Positions 33,653 through 43,885 of a DNA stretch of 64,000 nt are shown in pieces. Each line of letters starts with the position of its first letter. The stretch's first letter is position 1. The notes beneath the pieces were generated by a model. That model saw only the letters and a list, made by a program, of their open reading frames with translations. It was not told the DNA's origin and did no database searches. This DNA is from Albibacterium sp963696875 (lineage in GTDB: Bacteria; Bacteroidota; Bacteroidia; Sphingobacteriales; Sphingobacteriaceae): contig CAVOLQ010000002.1 in assembly GCA_963696875.1 (NCBI GenBank), forward strand, positions 620,001-684,000, given 5' to 3'. A program made the position numbers and the translations under genes.

Positions 33653-36092
33653 TTTGTTCCAATTGGTCTTTAATCTTCTCAATTCTTGAACGCCAGTCTT
33701 CGTTTGAATATTTCTCTCGGAACGATTCAGTAAAAAGAGGAAAAGAGAAAGGAGATAACTTTTTTAACGTTTTTAAAATTATTTTATGTGTTTCAATACG
33801 TTGAAAAGCAGCGTACATCCTGGCAATTTCTAACTGAAACGTAAAAACTTCATCGTATGCTTGACGTAATAACAAATTGTCTTTTTCATAATCCTCGAAA
33901 ACGGAGAAAAATAAACCTGCATTGGCTTGAAGATGCTTGGTTTTAACCTGTTTCCCTGGATAACCTTTGAAAACCAATCCGGATATCCCAGCAATTTCCC
34001 TAAACTGACGCCTTGCCATTTCGGTAGTATTTACGCCATTTTGGATATCCAAATGTAAATCTTTTGTTGAAAACAATTGGCCTAAAACTTCCTGAGAAAT
34101 TGGAATTGGTTCGGCGCTCAGCAATTCAATTCCATACTCATTAGTTGCTATACTAAAAGTCGATTTCTTAATCTTAGATAAGCGATAGGCTAATACAGCA
34201 GCCATTCCTTCATGAACAAATTTTCCTTCAAAGGTATATACAAAAAGGTGATAGCCATATTTGGTTTTAATATATTCCACTAATAAATCGTTTTCTCTGG
34301 GTAGATAGCTACTACGACTTTGTTCATTAAACAAAGGCTTTAAAAACAGTACTTCAGGTGACTTCTTTTCATCGTCTCGATAATGAACCTCTTTAAAGGT
34401 ATGACGCAAAGCTGCCCCCAAATTAACGGAAATAGGAAATCTTCCTCCCATCCAAGATGGAATCGCTCCCCCTTTCCTTGAAGAAGCTCTCACCATTACT
34501 TCCATATATTTGACTCGTACTAACTCTAAACTCCGCCCAGAAAACCAAAACACATCGCCAGGCTTCAAACGAGAAACGAACCATTCTTCAATAGAACCTA
34601 GGTACTTACCACTTAAAAATTTAACCTGCATCATGGCATCATTCACAATTGTTCCAATAGACATCCTATGCTTCAACGCAATTCTTTTATCGGTTACTTC
34701 ATATATTCCGTCATTTTTCTCAAGTTTATAAAATTCATCATAGGCATCTAAGGTCTTGCCTCCTTTTAATAGCAAAAGCATACATTCGTCAAACTCTTCT
34801 CGACTAATGCTTTCAAAGCAATGAGTGTTGGTTACTTCATTGAAAATAGTGGTAGCATCAAAGCCTTCTGAAACTGCAAGTGTCAATAGGTACTGAATCA
34901 GCACATCAAAAGATCGGATAAATGGAATACGGCTTTCTACCAACTGTTTTGCAACTGCATATTTTAAACTTGCGCCTTCCATGATCTCCAGTGAATGCGT
35001 AGGTAAAAAATAGATGGTGCTTGTCGCGCCTGGTTGATGACCACTTCTTCCTGCCCTTTGTAAAAATCGAGCAACTCCCTTGGGGGATCCCACTTGTATA
35101 ACAGTGTCCACTGGCCTAAAATCAACCCCTAAATCTAAACTGCTTGTGCAGACCACAACTTTTAAAATTCCATCATGAAGTGCTTCTTCTACCCAATTGC
35201 GAAGTTCTTGACTAAGACTACCATGGTGTAATGCCATTATTCCAGCCAGATCTGGCGAGAGATTTAACAAGTGATGGTACCATATCTCTGCCTGGGCACG
35301 CGTATTGGTAAACAATAAAGTGCTCTTCCCTTTCTGTATCAACGGCAATACTTTTTCTGCGAGCTTTAATCCCATATGGCCTGCCCAAGGGAATTTTTCC
35401 AGGGCATCGGGCAATATCGTATGAACATCAATTCGTTTATCTAAATTGGCACGAACTAGTATTCCGGAAAAATATTTACCAAGCAAAATATGCTTCGCTT
35501 GTTTCAAATTACCAATAGTAGCCGAAATTCCCCATATTATTAATTTCTGATTTAAAGCTTTTAACCTGCTCAATGCTAATTCCACAAGAACACCTCTTTT
35601 ACTTCCCATCAATTCATGCCACTCATCTATTACGATAATAGATAGATCTTCGAAATACTCTGTATAGCCCTTAGTCGACAGCATAATGTGAACACTTTCA
35701 GGAGTAGTGATTAAAGCATGAGGTGGATTGATTTTTTGCGCTTTTCGTTCAGTAGCAAGGGTATCGCCCGTGCGTAGGCCAATTTTATAATCCAAACCGA
35801 GATCATAGCTTACCGCATTTGTGGCTTTATGAATTTCTTTAGAAAGAGCTCTTAATGGCGTTATCCATAAGCAATGGAGTTTTCTCTTTCTCCTTTTGTC
35901 AGTTTGCTTAGGTTCTGCCTTCAAATAATAATGCTCCAAAACTCCAAACCAAACAGCCATTGTTTTCCCAAAACCTGTGGGTGCGTTCAACAATCCTGAT
36001 TTCCCTTTTGCTATTTGCTCCCAAGTTTCTAACTGAAAAGAATAAGGCGACCATTCTTGTTGTTCAAACCACTGTTCGGCCAATTGATTCAT
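33642..36092 (-). CDS. Ligase-associated DNA damage response DEXH-box helicase (Lhr-Core type)
   Basis: An 816-residue superfamily 2 helicase. Walker A is NAPTGFGKTMAV, Walker B is VIDEWHEL, motif III is GISATIGN, and motif VI is LQRAGRSGHQPG. The WH and Lhr-specific beta-barrel domains fill the C-terminal half. Lhr-Core proteins are ATP-dependent 3'-5' translocases active on DNA:RNA and DNA duplexes. Its start overlaps the ligase stop by four bases, and its 3' end overlaps pdeM, so the four genes are translationally linked. Confidence 0.94.
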   Translation of the reverse strand: MNQLAEQWFEQQEWSPYSFQLETWEQIAKGKSGLLNAPTGFGKTMAVWFGVLEHYYLKAEPKQTDKRRKRKLHCLWITPLRALSKEIHKATNAVSYDLGLDYKIGLRTGDTLATERKAQKINPPHALITTPESVHIMLSTKGYTEYFEDLSIIVIDEWHELMGSKRGVLVELALSRLKALNQKLIIWGISATIGNLKQAKHILLGKYFSGILVRANLDKRIDVHTILPDALEKFPWAGHMGLKLAEKVLPLIQKGKSTLLFTNTRAQAEIWYHHLLNLSPDLAGIMALHHGSLSQELRNWVEEALHDGILKVVVCTSSLDLGVDFRPVDTVIQVGSPKGVARFLQRAGRSGHQPGATSTIYFLPTHSLEIMEGASLKYAVAKQLVESRIPFIRSFDVLIQYLLTLAVSEGFDATTIFNEVTNTHCFESISREEFDECMLLLLKGGKTLDAYDEFYKLEKNDGIYEVTDKRIALKHRMSIGTIVNDAMMQVKFLSGKYLGSIEEWFVSRLKPGDVFWFSGRSLELVRVKYMEVMVRASSRKGGAIPSWMGGRFPISVNLGAALRHTFKEVHYRDDEKKSPEVLFLKPLFNEQSRSSYLPRENDLLVEYIKTKYGYHLFVYTFEGKFVHEGMAAVLAYRLSKIKKSTFSIATNEYGIELLSAEPIPISQEVLGQLFSTKDLHLDIQNGVNTTEMARRQFREIAGISGLVFKGYPGKQVKTKHLQANAGLFFSVFEDYEKDNLLLRQAYDEVFTFQLEIARMYAAFQRIETHKIILKTLKKLSPFSFPLFTESFREKYSNEDWRSRIEKIKDQLEQNDY

Positions 36093-37708
36093 AAGCTATG
36101 GGTGTTTAAAATGGCTAATAGATCCGTTTTAGTATTGGCCTCTTCTACAGGCTTGTCTTCCCGCCAACGAGCAATTCGGGGGAAGCGTAAAGCAACTCCG
36201 GATTTATGCCGTGTACTTTTATTAATTCCTTCAAATGCAATTTCAAATACCATTTCAGGTTTTACACTCCGCACAGGTCCAAATTTCTCGATTGTGTTCT
36301 TTCGTATCCACTTATCCAATCTAATAATCTCTTTATCGGTGAGTCCTGAATAGGCTTTCGCAAAGGGAACCAAAACTCCTTCATCCCAAACCGCAAAAGT
36401 GTAATCCGTCAATAAATTGGCGCGGCGTCCCGATCCGCTTTGAGCATAAAGTAAAACCCCATCAATCATTAAAGGATCGGTTTTCCATTTCCACCAATTT
36501 CCTCGACGCCTACCGGTTTCGTATGGACTTATTTTACGCTTTATCATTAAACCCTCACAGAATTCATCTCTAGCATTTGCCCTAAAATGTGCGACTTCGT
36601 CCCAATTTTTTAAATCAACCAAGGGAGATAGGATCAAAATTTCTTCTAATTCTTTCTGCTTGAGCAGAGATGTAAGTCTTTCACGCCTGTCAAGTAATGG
36701 TAGGTGTCTAATGTCAGTACCTTTATCTTCAAGTAGGTCGTAACACACCATTACCAATGGAGCATTTGCTATTATTTTTGCTGATAAGTTTTTCCTTCCT
36801 ATACGAGTTTGCATAATGGAAAAAGGCAAAGGAGCACCTTGTTTCCAAGGAATAATCTCCCCATCAATTACTGTCCCATTTGGTAGATACTGGCTTAATA
36901 GATGAAATTCAGGAAATTTGTCGGTCATCAGTTCTTCTCCCCTACTCCATGTAAAAATTTGGTTATTACGAACAATGATTTGACCACGGATACCATCGTA
37001 CTTCTTTTCTAAAAACCAATCCTCTATGGATCCTAAAAATGAAGAAGGTTCTTCTTCAAGTGGATAAGCCAAAAAAAAAGGATAAGGAAGGTAATCTTTT
37101 GAAATAAACGCACTCTCAGAGAAAAGAGACTCCATAGTTTCCTTCTCAGGATCCCATTTGCCCATTAAACGATGGGCTACCTCTTTTTCGTCTTTTTCAA
37201 GGTAAATAGACAGAGCTTTTATTACAGATTGTTTGCTCAGACCCATTCTGAAATTACCAGTAATTAATTTATTGAAGACGAAATTTTCTCCTTTCGTATT
37301 TCGTTGCCAAAAGCTCACAATCGCTTCTTTCTTTTCCTCTATGGTTGCAGCTTGCAGGTTTTTCAATTGGACGATCACTTCATGGAGACGTCGTTCTACT
37401 TGCTTATTTTCAACACCTTGCTGAACTTCATTATGTCCAGTAATATGCGAAAGCGTTTCTGCTAGATCCCCTACTACGTAATATGACTCCTCAATTAGCC
37501 AAAGGGGTAAGTCAGCAATTTCTGCTGCCCAAATTCTCAAATCGGTTGTTTTTATAGGTCTTTTTAGCTTATTGCCAATTAGCAACGCTATGGCCCATAC
37601 TTTATCCGCATCAGAAGCCTGTTTAAAGTACTCAACCAAAGCAGCAATTTTATCATTTGTTTTGGTTGAAGCGTCGATAGAATAGAAAAGTCGGGTAAAA
37701 TGATACAT
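36089..37708 (-). CDS. ATP-dependent DNA ligase (ligase-associated repair cluster)
   Basis: A 539-residue ATP-dependent DNA ligase. The adenylated Lys is in motif I, KKYDGIRGQI. Motif III appears as VMVCYDLLEDKG, motif IV as FCEGLMIKRK and motif V as WWKWKTDPLMIDGVLL. An N-terminal DNA-binding domain (about residues 1-200) and a C-terminal OB fold flank the catalytic core, as in LigB/LigC-like enzymes. Two bases separate it from the exonuclease gene upstream, and it overlaps the helicase gene downstream. Confidence 0.94.
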   Translation of the reverse strand: MYHFTRLFYSIDASTKTNDKIAALVEYFKQASDADKVWAIALLIGNKLKRPIKTTDLRIWAAEIADLPLWLIEESYYVVGDLAETLSHITGHNEVQQGVENKQVERRLHEVIVQLKNLQAATIEEKKEAIVSFWQRNTKGENFVFNKLITGNFRMGLSKQSVIKALSIYLEKDEKEVAHRLMGKWDPEKETMESLFSESAFISKDYLPYPFFLAYPLEEEPSSFLGSIEDWFLEKKYDGIRGQIIVRNNQIFTWSRGEELMTDKFPEFHLLSQYLPNGTVIDGEIIPWKQGAPLPFSIMQTRIGRKNLSAKIIANAPLVMVCYDLLEDKGTDIRHLPLLDRRERLTSLLKQKELEEILILSPLVDLKNWDEVAHFRANARDEFCEGLMIKRKISPYETGRRRGNWWKWKTDPLMIDGVLLYAQSGSGRRANLLTDYTFAVWDEGVLVPFAKAYSGLTDKEIIRLDKWIRKNTIEKFGPVRSVKPEMVFEIAFEGINKSTRHKSGVALRFPRIARWREDKPVEEANTKTDLLAILNTHSL

Positions 37709-37710
37709 CG

Positions 37711-38739
37711 CTACTCTTTTAAAATTTCTTTGATGATTGAATCGCCCTCGATCGCTTCGTCTGCAAGTGGATCAAATAAAGTTTTCACCTCCACGGCGTT
37801 GAGGCCATAAGTTTCTCTCAGCCACTTGGCATAAATCGATTGATAGCCATGGGTTACATAAACGTTTTCGGCACCGGTTTCTTGTACTGCGTAATTCAAT
37901 TGCTTAAAATCGCAATGGTCAGAAAGTACAAAACCTTTGTCAACACCATATCGTCGGCGAGCGCCCCTTAATGCCATCCATCCGCTACAAACAGCAATCC
38001 GATAGGGTTGAAATCTTCTTAACCAAAGGGAAGCGATTGCACTCATTGGCGCAACAACAATTGCTCCTTTTAAGGATGCTTTCGAGGTGCTTTCAATAAT
38101 TCTTTCTCCTGGAAAGTTTAAACCAGAAAGGCGGAAAGCATTGTTAATATTCGCAACCGCCCCATGTAAAAATATATTTCCAATGGAAGGATCTAGATGT
38201 GCTAAGATATTCTGCGCTTTTCCTAAGGAATAACCAATAATCACACTTTGAATGCCCTCTTCTACATTTCCAAACCACCAATCGTTTATACCTGTATAAA
38301 TTTCCTCAAAAGGGCGAAAATCGTAAATAGGTAAGCCAAATGTACTCTCTGTTATAAAACTATTGCATTTTACTGGTTCAAAAGGGGTAGATACGCCATC
38401 ATTAAACACTTTATAATCTCCCGAGACTACCCATACTTCGCCCTTGTACTCTAACCGAACTTGGGACGAACCAATGATATGTCCAGCGGGATATAAAGAA
38501 ATTTGAACGCCGTTTATAGAAACGGTTTCTCGATATTCTACTGCTTGAACAGAAATATCCTGTCCCAATCTTAATTTTAAAATTTCTTTTGAAAGTCGGT
38601 GACAGAGATAGTGTTTATTTCCCCACCTTGCATGGTCGCTATGCCCGTGTGTAATTATCGCTTTTTCTACTGGTTTCCAAGGATCGACAAATATATCCGC
38701 TTGTGGGCAGTAAATTCCTTCTGGTGTAAATTGAATCAT
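37711..38739 (-). CDS. Ligase-associated DNA damage response exonuclease (metallo-beta-lactamase fold)
   Basis: A 342-residue metallo-beta-lactamase/beta-CASP-like nuclease, similar to SNM1-type DNA exonucleases. The metal motif is ITHGHSDHARWG, followed by YPAGHIIGSSQVRLE and VVSGDY. Later histidines occur in SDHCDF and VYVTHGYQS. It is the first gene of the cluster exonuclease-ligase-helicase-pdeM and therefore sets the promoter region at 38740-38863. Confidence 0.94.
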   Translation of the reverse strand: MIQFTPEGIYCPQADIFVDPWKPVEKAIITHGHSDHARWGNKHYLCHRLSKEILKLRLGQDISVQAVEYRETVSINGVQISLYPAGHIIGSSQVRLEYKGEVWVVSGDYKVFNDGVSTPFEPVKCNSFITESTFGLPIYDFRPFEEIYTGINDWWFGNVEEGIQSVIIGYSLGKAQNILAHLDPSIGNIFLHGAVANINNAFRLSGLNFPGERIIESTSKASLKGAIVVAPMSAIASLWLRRFQPYRIAVCSGWMALRGARRRYGVDKGFVLSDHCDFKQLNYAVQETGAENVYVTHGYQSIYAKWLRETYGLNAVEVKTLFDPLADEAIEGDSIIKEILKE

Positions 38740-38863
38740 AGCTCACAATAACAACACCTTTTAAATAGTTTTGTTTGTTAGGATAATATGTTCAAAGAAC
38801 AACGGAGCTTGGCCAAATTACCAAGCTATTATAAAATATTCAGCGACAAAGATGGTGCCCAAT

Positions 38864-39662
38864 TCAATTCCCAAGCCAGGCTATAATTCTCAACGGAGCG
38901 CCACTGCCGCCTTTTATTTTCATAGGCAGGGCAACAATGTAGGCTCCCTTCGCCGGCAATTTATCTAAATTCGCGACATTTTCAAAGCCAGGAACATTCG
39001 CACTATTGAAAATCTGGTGGCTCTTGAAATCTTTCGATTGACCATAGTCAATGCTAGCTACATCAATACCTACTGCTTTTATTTTACGTTTATCGACAAG
39101 CCATTCCGCAGCATTAGGATGAATGCCTGGAAAATGAAGTTTAGCTACTGCTTCTGCACCTCTTTCATCTGTACCTAAATATTTTTTCGCATCCGGATAA
39201 AAAGCACCATATCCTGTATTGAATAATACGATTGAATTTTTCGAAATTTCACCGTTCGTTTCTTCCCAAATCTGTATATCGTTAGAGGTTATTTGGTAAT
39301 CAGGATTTTCCATCACTTTTTTCCGAAACATCAACCACCACTGCATCGCCTATTAGGCTTTCCAGGGGTATCTGTTCCGTACTCCATTTACCTTTGGAAA
39401 AATGTTTAGGAGCATCCAAGTGAGTTCCGCCATGTTCTGCAGAACAAAAATTAAATGCAGAGTAATAATACCCTTTTTCTGTAATACCTTCAAAAGCTGT
39501 ATCAAGACGAAATGTTTCCGCCGTTGGCCAGTAAAGTGTCTCCTCAGAAAAATTGTAAGTTAAATCCGTCCATTTCCCGGAATGGAAAGGCATAACTAAA
39601 GGTTCAATTGGCTGCTTACAAGCTGTCAACAAAACAGATAAAACACAAAACGCTTTAAACAT
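38864..39662 (-). pseudogene. Cyclase-family (kynurenine formamidase-like) lipoprotein, frameshifted
   Basis: The gene starts as a lipoprotein (MFKAFCVLSVLLTACKQPIE) at 39662; an upstream ATG at 39689 is less likely. The active-site motif HGGTHLDAPKHF is present. Near 39320 the frame breaks in a run of six A (minus strand), after VVVDVSEK. The next frame continues VMENPDYQITSNDIQIWEET through AKLHFPGIHPNAAEWL and GIDVASIDYGQS to a stop at 38864. Removing one A restores a single 260-residue cyclase. The enzyme family hydrolyses amides, esters or cyclic compounds. It is either a homopolymer error, a recent mutation or, less likely, programmed slippage. Confidence 0.8.
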
Positions 39663-39742
39663 AGCTTTAACATAGCAATCTGAAACCATATTTTATTCTA
39701 AATATAAAGAGAATTTTTAAATATTCAACCGACTGAAATTCG

Positions 39743-40630
39743 TTATTTTAATTTTTCTCTAAAAAAATCCAACGTACGTTCCCAAGCCAATTCAGCCGAT
39801 TGTTTATCATAGCGTGGCGTTGAATCGTTATGAAAACCGTGATTTACATTAGCATAAACATACGCTGTATACTCCTTGTTGTTTGCCTTCAGTGCAGCCT
39901 CATAGGCCGGCCATCCCTTGTTTACATTGGTATCCAGTTCAGCAAAATGTAAGAGTAATGGCGCATTAATATTTGGAACCTCATCGTCTGTTGGCTGCCC
40001 TCCGTAAAACGGGACTGCTGCTGACAGCTCTGGAATTCTTACCGCCATCATATTTGCAATCCAACCGCCAAAGCAAAATCCTACAACTCCAACTTTGCCA
40101 TTACAGTTTTCATTATTTTTCAGGTACTCAAAAGCAGCAATAAAATCCTCTAACATTTCATTTTTATCGCGTTTGGCTTGAAGAGCCCGACCTTCATCGT
40201 CATTTCCCGGATAGCCACCCAAGGGTGTTAAAGCATCGGGTGCTAGAGTAATAAATCCAGCCAATGCAGCTCTTCGTGCAACATCTTCAATATAGGGATT
40301 CAAACCCCGATTTTCATGCACAACGATAATCCCCCCAAGTTTCTGCTTCGAATCTGCTGGCCTTGTTAATAAGGCTTTGATCGTTCCTCCGCCCTTTACT
40401 GACTGATAATAAATGTATTCAGATATCAAGCGAGGATCGTTCTGTTTTATTTGACCTGTGCCTTTGTAATCGGGCGATAAAAAGCTCGATAAAGACGCTA
40501 CTGTAAGTCCCCCAACTGCAAACAGGGAAAGCTGTTGCATAAACTCAAGACGATTGATTCTGTTATGAGCATAGTCATCATAAAGATCAAATACTTCTTG
40601 CTTGATATCTTCCTTTCTAATTTTGTTCAT
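39743..40630 (-). CDS. Dienelactone hydrolase-family protein
   Basis: A hydrolase of about 295 residues starting at 40630 (MNKIRKEDIKQEVFDLYDDY); the upstream ATG at 40660 adds a hydrophobic 10-residue leader without support. A Tat-like or anchor segment follows (RINRLEFMQQLSLFAVGGLT). The catalytic Cys is in GVVGFCFGGWIAN, the acid in LLHFAELDTNVN and the His in NVNHGFHNDSTPRY. DLH members open dienelactones from chlorocatechols, but many act on other esters. It is co-directional with the giant gene upstream, with about 70 bases between. Confidence 0.9.
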   Translation of the reverse strand: MNKIRKEDIKQEVFDLYDDYAHNRINRLEFMQQLSLFAVGGLTVASLSSFLSPDYKGTGQIKQNDPRLISEYIYYQSVKGGGTIKALLTRPADSKQKLGGIIVVHENRGLNPYIEDVARRAALAGFITLAPDALTPLGGYPGNDDEGRALQAKRDKNEMLEDFIAAFEYLKNNENCNGKVGVVGFCFGGWIANMMAVRIPELSAAVPFYGGQPTDDEVPNINAPLLLHFAELDTNVNKGWPAYEAALKANNKEYTAYVYANVNHGFHNDSTPRYDKQSAELAWERTLDFFREKLK

Positions 40631-40699
40631 TTCATTTTGGATAATAAGCAAATAATACAAACTTGTTTATGAATTGTTTTAATTATTAAACAAAGTGTA

Positions 40700-43225
40700 T
40701 TATTTATTATCTTGTAAACAGCGAACAGAAAAACCTGATGTTTTATAGGTATTAGACATAATACTACTTCCTGATGCTAATGCCAAGTAATCCCCTCTGG
40801 TTGTACCGTTTTGAGTACTACTCCAATAATAACCGCTTGTCCCTTTAGCATTGACTATACCGGAGCTGTACGATAATTGCCCTGCCAAATTAAGTTTAAG
40901 TTCTGATGCATGCGCATCAGCGGCAGTCGTCCAATATTGAGGTTGAGCATCTGCGGCTGTCCACTCGGCACCTGTAGGCAATCGCCATCCTAAACCTAAT
41001 AAATTTAAACAAGGATCGTTTGCAGCCGACCAACCTGAATTTTCACTTATTCCCGAAGTTCCACCAATCCAAGCTGTCGACGGTATTCGAGATGAACTTT
41101 CATAGTCATAACCTCTTAAGCGATTAAATTGCCAATACCAACCAGTTGCTTCTGATGAAGCATCTGTAGCTGAGGAGGCCGAACGCTCAGCTCCTAAATT
41201 TTGGGTAATCCAACATTTTGCAGCTCCTGAAATTGTGCTACTTATATTGCCATAGGTAATCGTCTTTGTTACCGGTGCTCCATTTATTCCGGCAGTATGA
41301 GTTATTGTAAAATCATTACATATTTTAAAACTCGTAACGCTAGGACTATAGCTAGTGCCTTCATTATTGGTGGCATACGCACGAACATAATAAGTGGGTC
41401 CTTCCACAAGATCTTTAATGGTGATAGAAAATTGGCCTGTATCAAGTCCATTTACTATTTTAGTATGATTGATGCTTGGATTACCTGTCGTATTCCATAC
41501 TAAACCTCGCTCTAATACTTCTGAACCGCCATCAATCGTTACCGTTGCAGTACCTACTGCAGAAGAAGCAGTCATACTTGAGGTAGGAATAGATACATTG
41601 CTAACAGACGGCGCTGATAAGTTGATTTCATCCCGTATACAACGAACGTTCATCGCATGTGTTTTATAGGTATTGCTAATGACACTGCTCCCACTCGCCA
41701 GTTCGAGATAGTGCCCTCTGGTGGTACCAGATTGCGAGCTGCTCCAATAATAGCCATTCGTACCGCGACCCGTCAGTGAACCATTGCTGTAGTTTAAAAT
41801 CCCCGCCATGTGTAGCTTAAACTCGGAAGAATGGGCGTCAGACGCACGTGTCCAGTTCTGTGGTGGAGCATCGGCGGCAGTCCACTCGGCGCTAGTAGGC
41901 AAACGCCAACCAGAACCTAGTAAATTACTACAAGGATCATTGGCTTCCGACCAGTTCTGGCTTTCACTGATGCCAGAAGTTCCACCAACCCAGCTCGTCC
42001 AAGCGTTTCTTGGTACATAACCGGTACCGTCATGCTGGTAGCCCTGTGCACGGTTGAACTGCCAGTACCAGCCAGCGGTAGCTTCTCTATTGTCACTTTC
42101 AGAACTCGCCGCACCGTCCGAACCAAGATTCTGGGTAATCCAACAACGTGCGGCGCCTGAAATATTGCTGCTGATCGTGCCATAGGTAACCGTCTTGCTC
42201 ACGGGCGCACCATGTAATCCAGCAGTGTGGATCACCGTGAAATCATTACAGATCTTGAAGCTCGTAACGGTCGGACTGTAAGCCGTACCCAAACCGTTGG
42301 TTGCAAAAGCACGTACATAATAAGTTGGCCCTTCTATTAAGCCTTCCATTATACCGCTTATATCTCCAACACCCGAGCCCATGGAAATAAATGTAGCATT
42401 ATCCAACGTAGGAGTTCCCAAAGTATTAAAAACTAAGCCTCGTGAAGTTACTGTAGAACCACCATCTAATGAAATCGTAGCTGAGCCAACCGCACTGTCA
42501 TCGGTCATGGTTGATGTTGGTACAGAAACATTGGTTACAGATGGCGTTGATAAGTTAATTTCATCCCGTATACAACGAACGTTCATCGCATGCGTTTTAT
42601 AGGTATTGCTAATGACACTGCTCCCACTGGCCAGTTCGAGATAGTGCCCCCTGGTGGTACCAGATTGCGAACTGCTCCAATAATAGCCATTCGTACCGCG
42701 ACCCGTCAGTGAACCATTGCTGTAGTTCAAAATCCCCGCCATGTGTAGCTTTAACTCGGAAGAATGGGCGTCAGACGCACGTGTCCAGTTCTGTGGTGGA
42801 GCATCGGCGGCAGTCCACTCGGCGCTAGTAGGCAAACGCCAACCAGAACCTAATAAATTATTACAAGGATCATTGGCTTCCGACCAGTTCTGGCTTTCAC
42901 TGATGCCAGAAGTTCCACCAATCCAGCTCGTCCAAGCGTTTCTTGGTACATAACCGGTACCGTCATGCTGGTAGCCCTGTGCACGGTTGAACTGCCAGTA
43001 CCAGCCAGCGGTAGCTTCTCTATTGTCACTTTCAGAACTCGCCGCACCGTCCGAACCAAGATTCTGGGTAATCCAACAACGTGCGGCGCCTGAAATATTG
43101 CTGCTGATCGTGCCATAGGTAACCGTCTTGCTCACGGGCGCACCATGTAATCCAGCAGTGTGGATCACCGTGAAATCATTACAGATCTTGAAGCTCGTAA
43201 CGGTCGGACTGTAAGCCGTACCCAA
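40700..43225 (-). CDS. 3' part of the giant fibronectin/FISUMP surface protein gene
   Basis: This 841-codon open frame is the continuation of the gene at 43427-53266. It lacks its own signal peptide and starts inside a repeat. It carries the end of FISUMP copy 3, then two FN3-like/FISUMP modules. Each FISUMP domain keeps four cysteines, in FKICN, CWITQNLG, ANDPC and VRC. The protein ends in FSVRCLQDNK right after the last FISUMP domain, so no type IX C-terminal signal is seen. Its frame equals that of the upstream open frame, and only the 43267-43461 segment is out of frame between two indels. Confidence 0.85.
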   Translation of the reverse strand: MGTAYSPTVTSFKICNDFTVIHTAGLHGAPVSKTVTYGTISSNISGAARCWITQNLGSDGAASSESDNREATAGWYWQFNRAQGYQHDGTGYVPRNAWTSWIGGTSGISESQNWSEANDPCNNLLGSGWRLPTSAEWTAADAPPQNWTRASDAHSSELKLHMAGILNYSNGSLTGRGTNGYYWSSSQSGTTRGHYLELASGSSVISNTYKTHAMNVRCIRDEINLSTPSVTNVSVPTSTMTDDSAVGSATISLDGGSTVTSRGLVFNTLGTPTLDNATFISMGSGVGDISGIMEGLIEGPTYYVRAFATNGLGTAYSPTVTSFKICNDFTVIHTAGLHGAPVSKTVTYGTISSNISGAARCWITQNLGSDGAASSESDNREATAGWYWQFNRAQGYQHDGTGYVPRNAWTSWVGGTSGISESQNWSEANDPCSNLLGSGWRLPTSAEWTAADAPPQNWTRASDAHSSEFKLHMAGILNYSNGSLTGRGTNGYYWSSSQSGTTRGHYLELASGSSVISNTYKTHAMNVRCIRDEINLSAPSVSNVSIPTSSMTASSAVGTATVTIDGGSEVLERGLVWNTTGNPSINHTKIVNGLDTGQFSITIKDLVEGPTYYVRAYATNNEGTSYSPSVTSFKICNDFTITHTAGINGAPVTKTITYGNISSTISGAAKCWITQNLGAERSASSATDASSEATGWYWQFNRLRGYDYESSSRIPSTAWIGGTSGISENSGWSAANDPCLNLLGLGWRLPTGAEWTAADAQPQYWTTAADAHASELKLNLAGQLSYSSGIVNAKGTSGYYWSSTQNGTTRGDYLALASGSSIMSNTYKTSGFSVRCLQDNK

Positions 43226-43885
43226 ACCGTTGGTTGCAAAAGCACGTACATAATAAGTTGGCCCTTCTATAAGCCTTCCAAAAGTCCTTGTATTTCCCCA
43301 ACACCCGTCCCTGTTGACAATACAGTATCCGATAAAGTCGGCATACCTGTTGTATTCAAAACAAAACCCCGTGCACTTATTTTTAACCCGCCATCCAATG
43401 CCACTGTTGCAAAGCTCAGAGCCGAGTTATTCGTCATATCGGGAGCCGGCACCGAGAACATTCGTTACCGATGGTAATGACAATATAACCGTGTCTTGGA
43501 GACAACGAATGTTCATCGCATGCGTTTTATAGGTATTGCTAATGACACTGCTCCCACTAGCCAGTTCGAGATAGTGCCCTCTGGTGGTACCAGATTGCGA
43601 GCTGCTCCAGTAATAGCCATTTGTACCGCGACCCGTCAGTGAACCATTGCTGTAGCTTAAAATCCCCGCCATGTGTAGCTTCAAGTCGGAAGAATGGGCG
43701 TCAGACGCACGTGTCCAGTTCTGTGGTGGAGCATCTGCGGCAGTCCACTCGGCGCTAGTAGGCAAACGCCAACCAGAACCTAGTAAATTACTACAAGGAT
43801 CATTGGCTTCCGACCAGTTCTGGTTCTCACTGATACCAGAAGTTCCACCAATCCAGCTCGTCCAAGCGTTCGATGGTGTCCGAGT
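41612..43885 (-). repeat. Near-identical tandem FISUMP modules at DNA level
   Basis: The stretch 41612-42345 recurs at 42545-43272 with an offset of 933 bases and only scattered mismatches. A third copy is similar over 43500-43885 with an offset of 930. Each unit encodes one FISUMP domain; the units are 311 and 310 codons long, so the frame is kept. Confidence 0.85.

Noticed and set aside
40700..43225. Independent 841-residue protein gene
   Set aside because: It has no signal peptide, starts inside a repeat, and shares its frame with the upstream giant gene; the break is a compensating indel pair.
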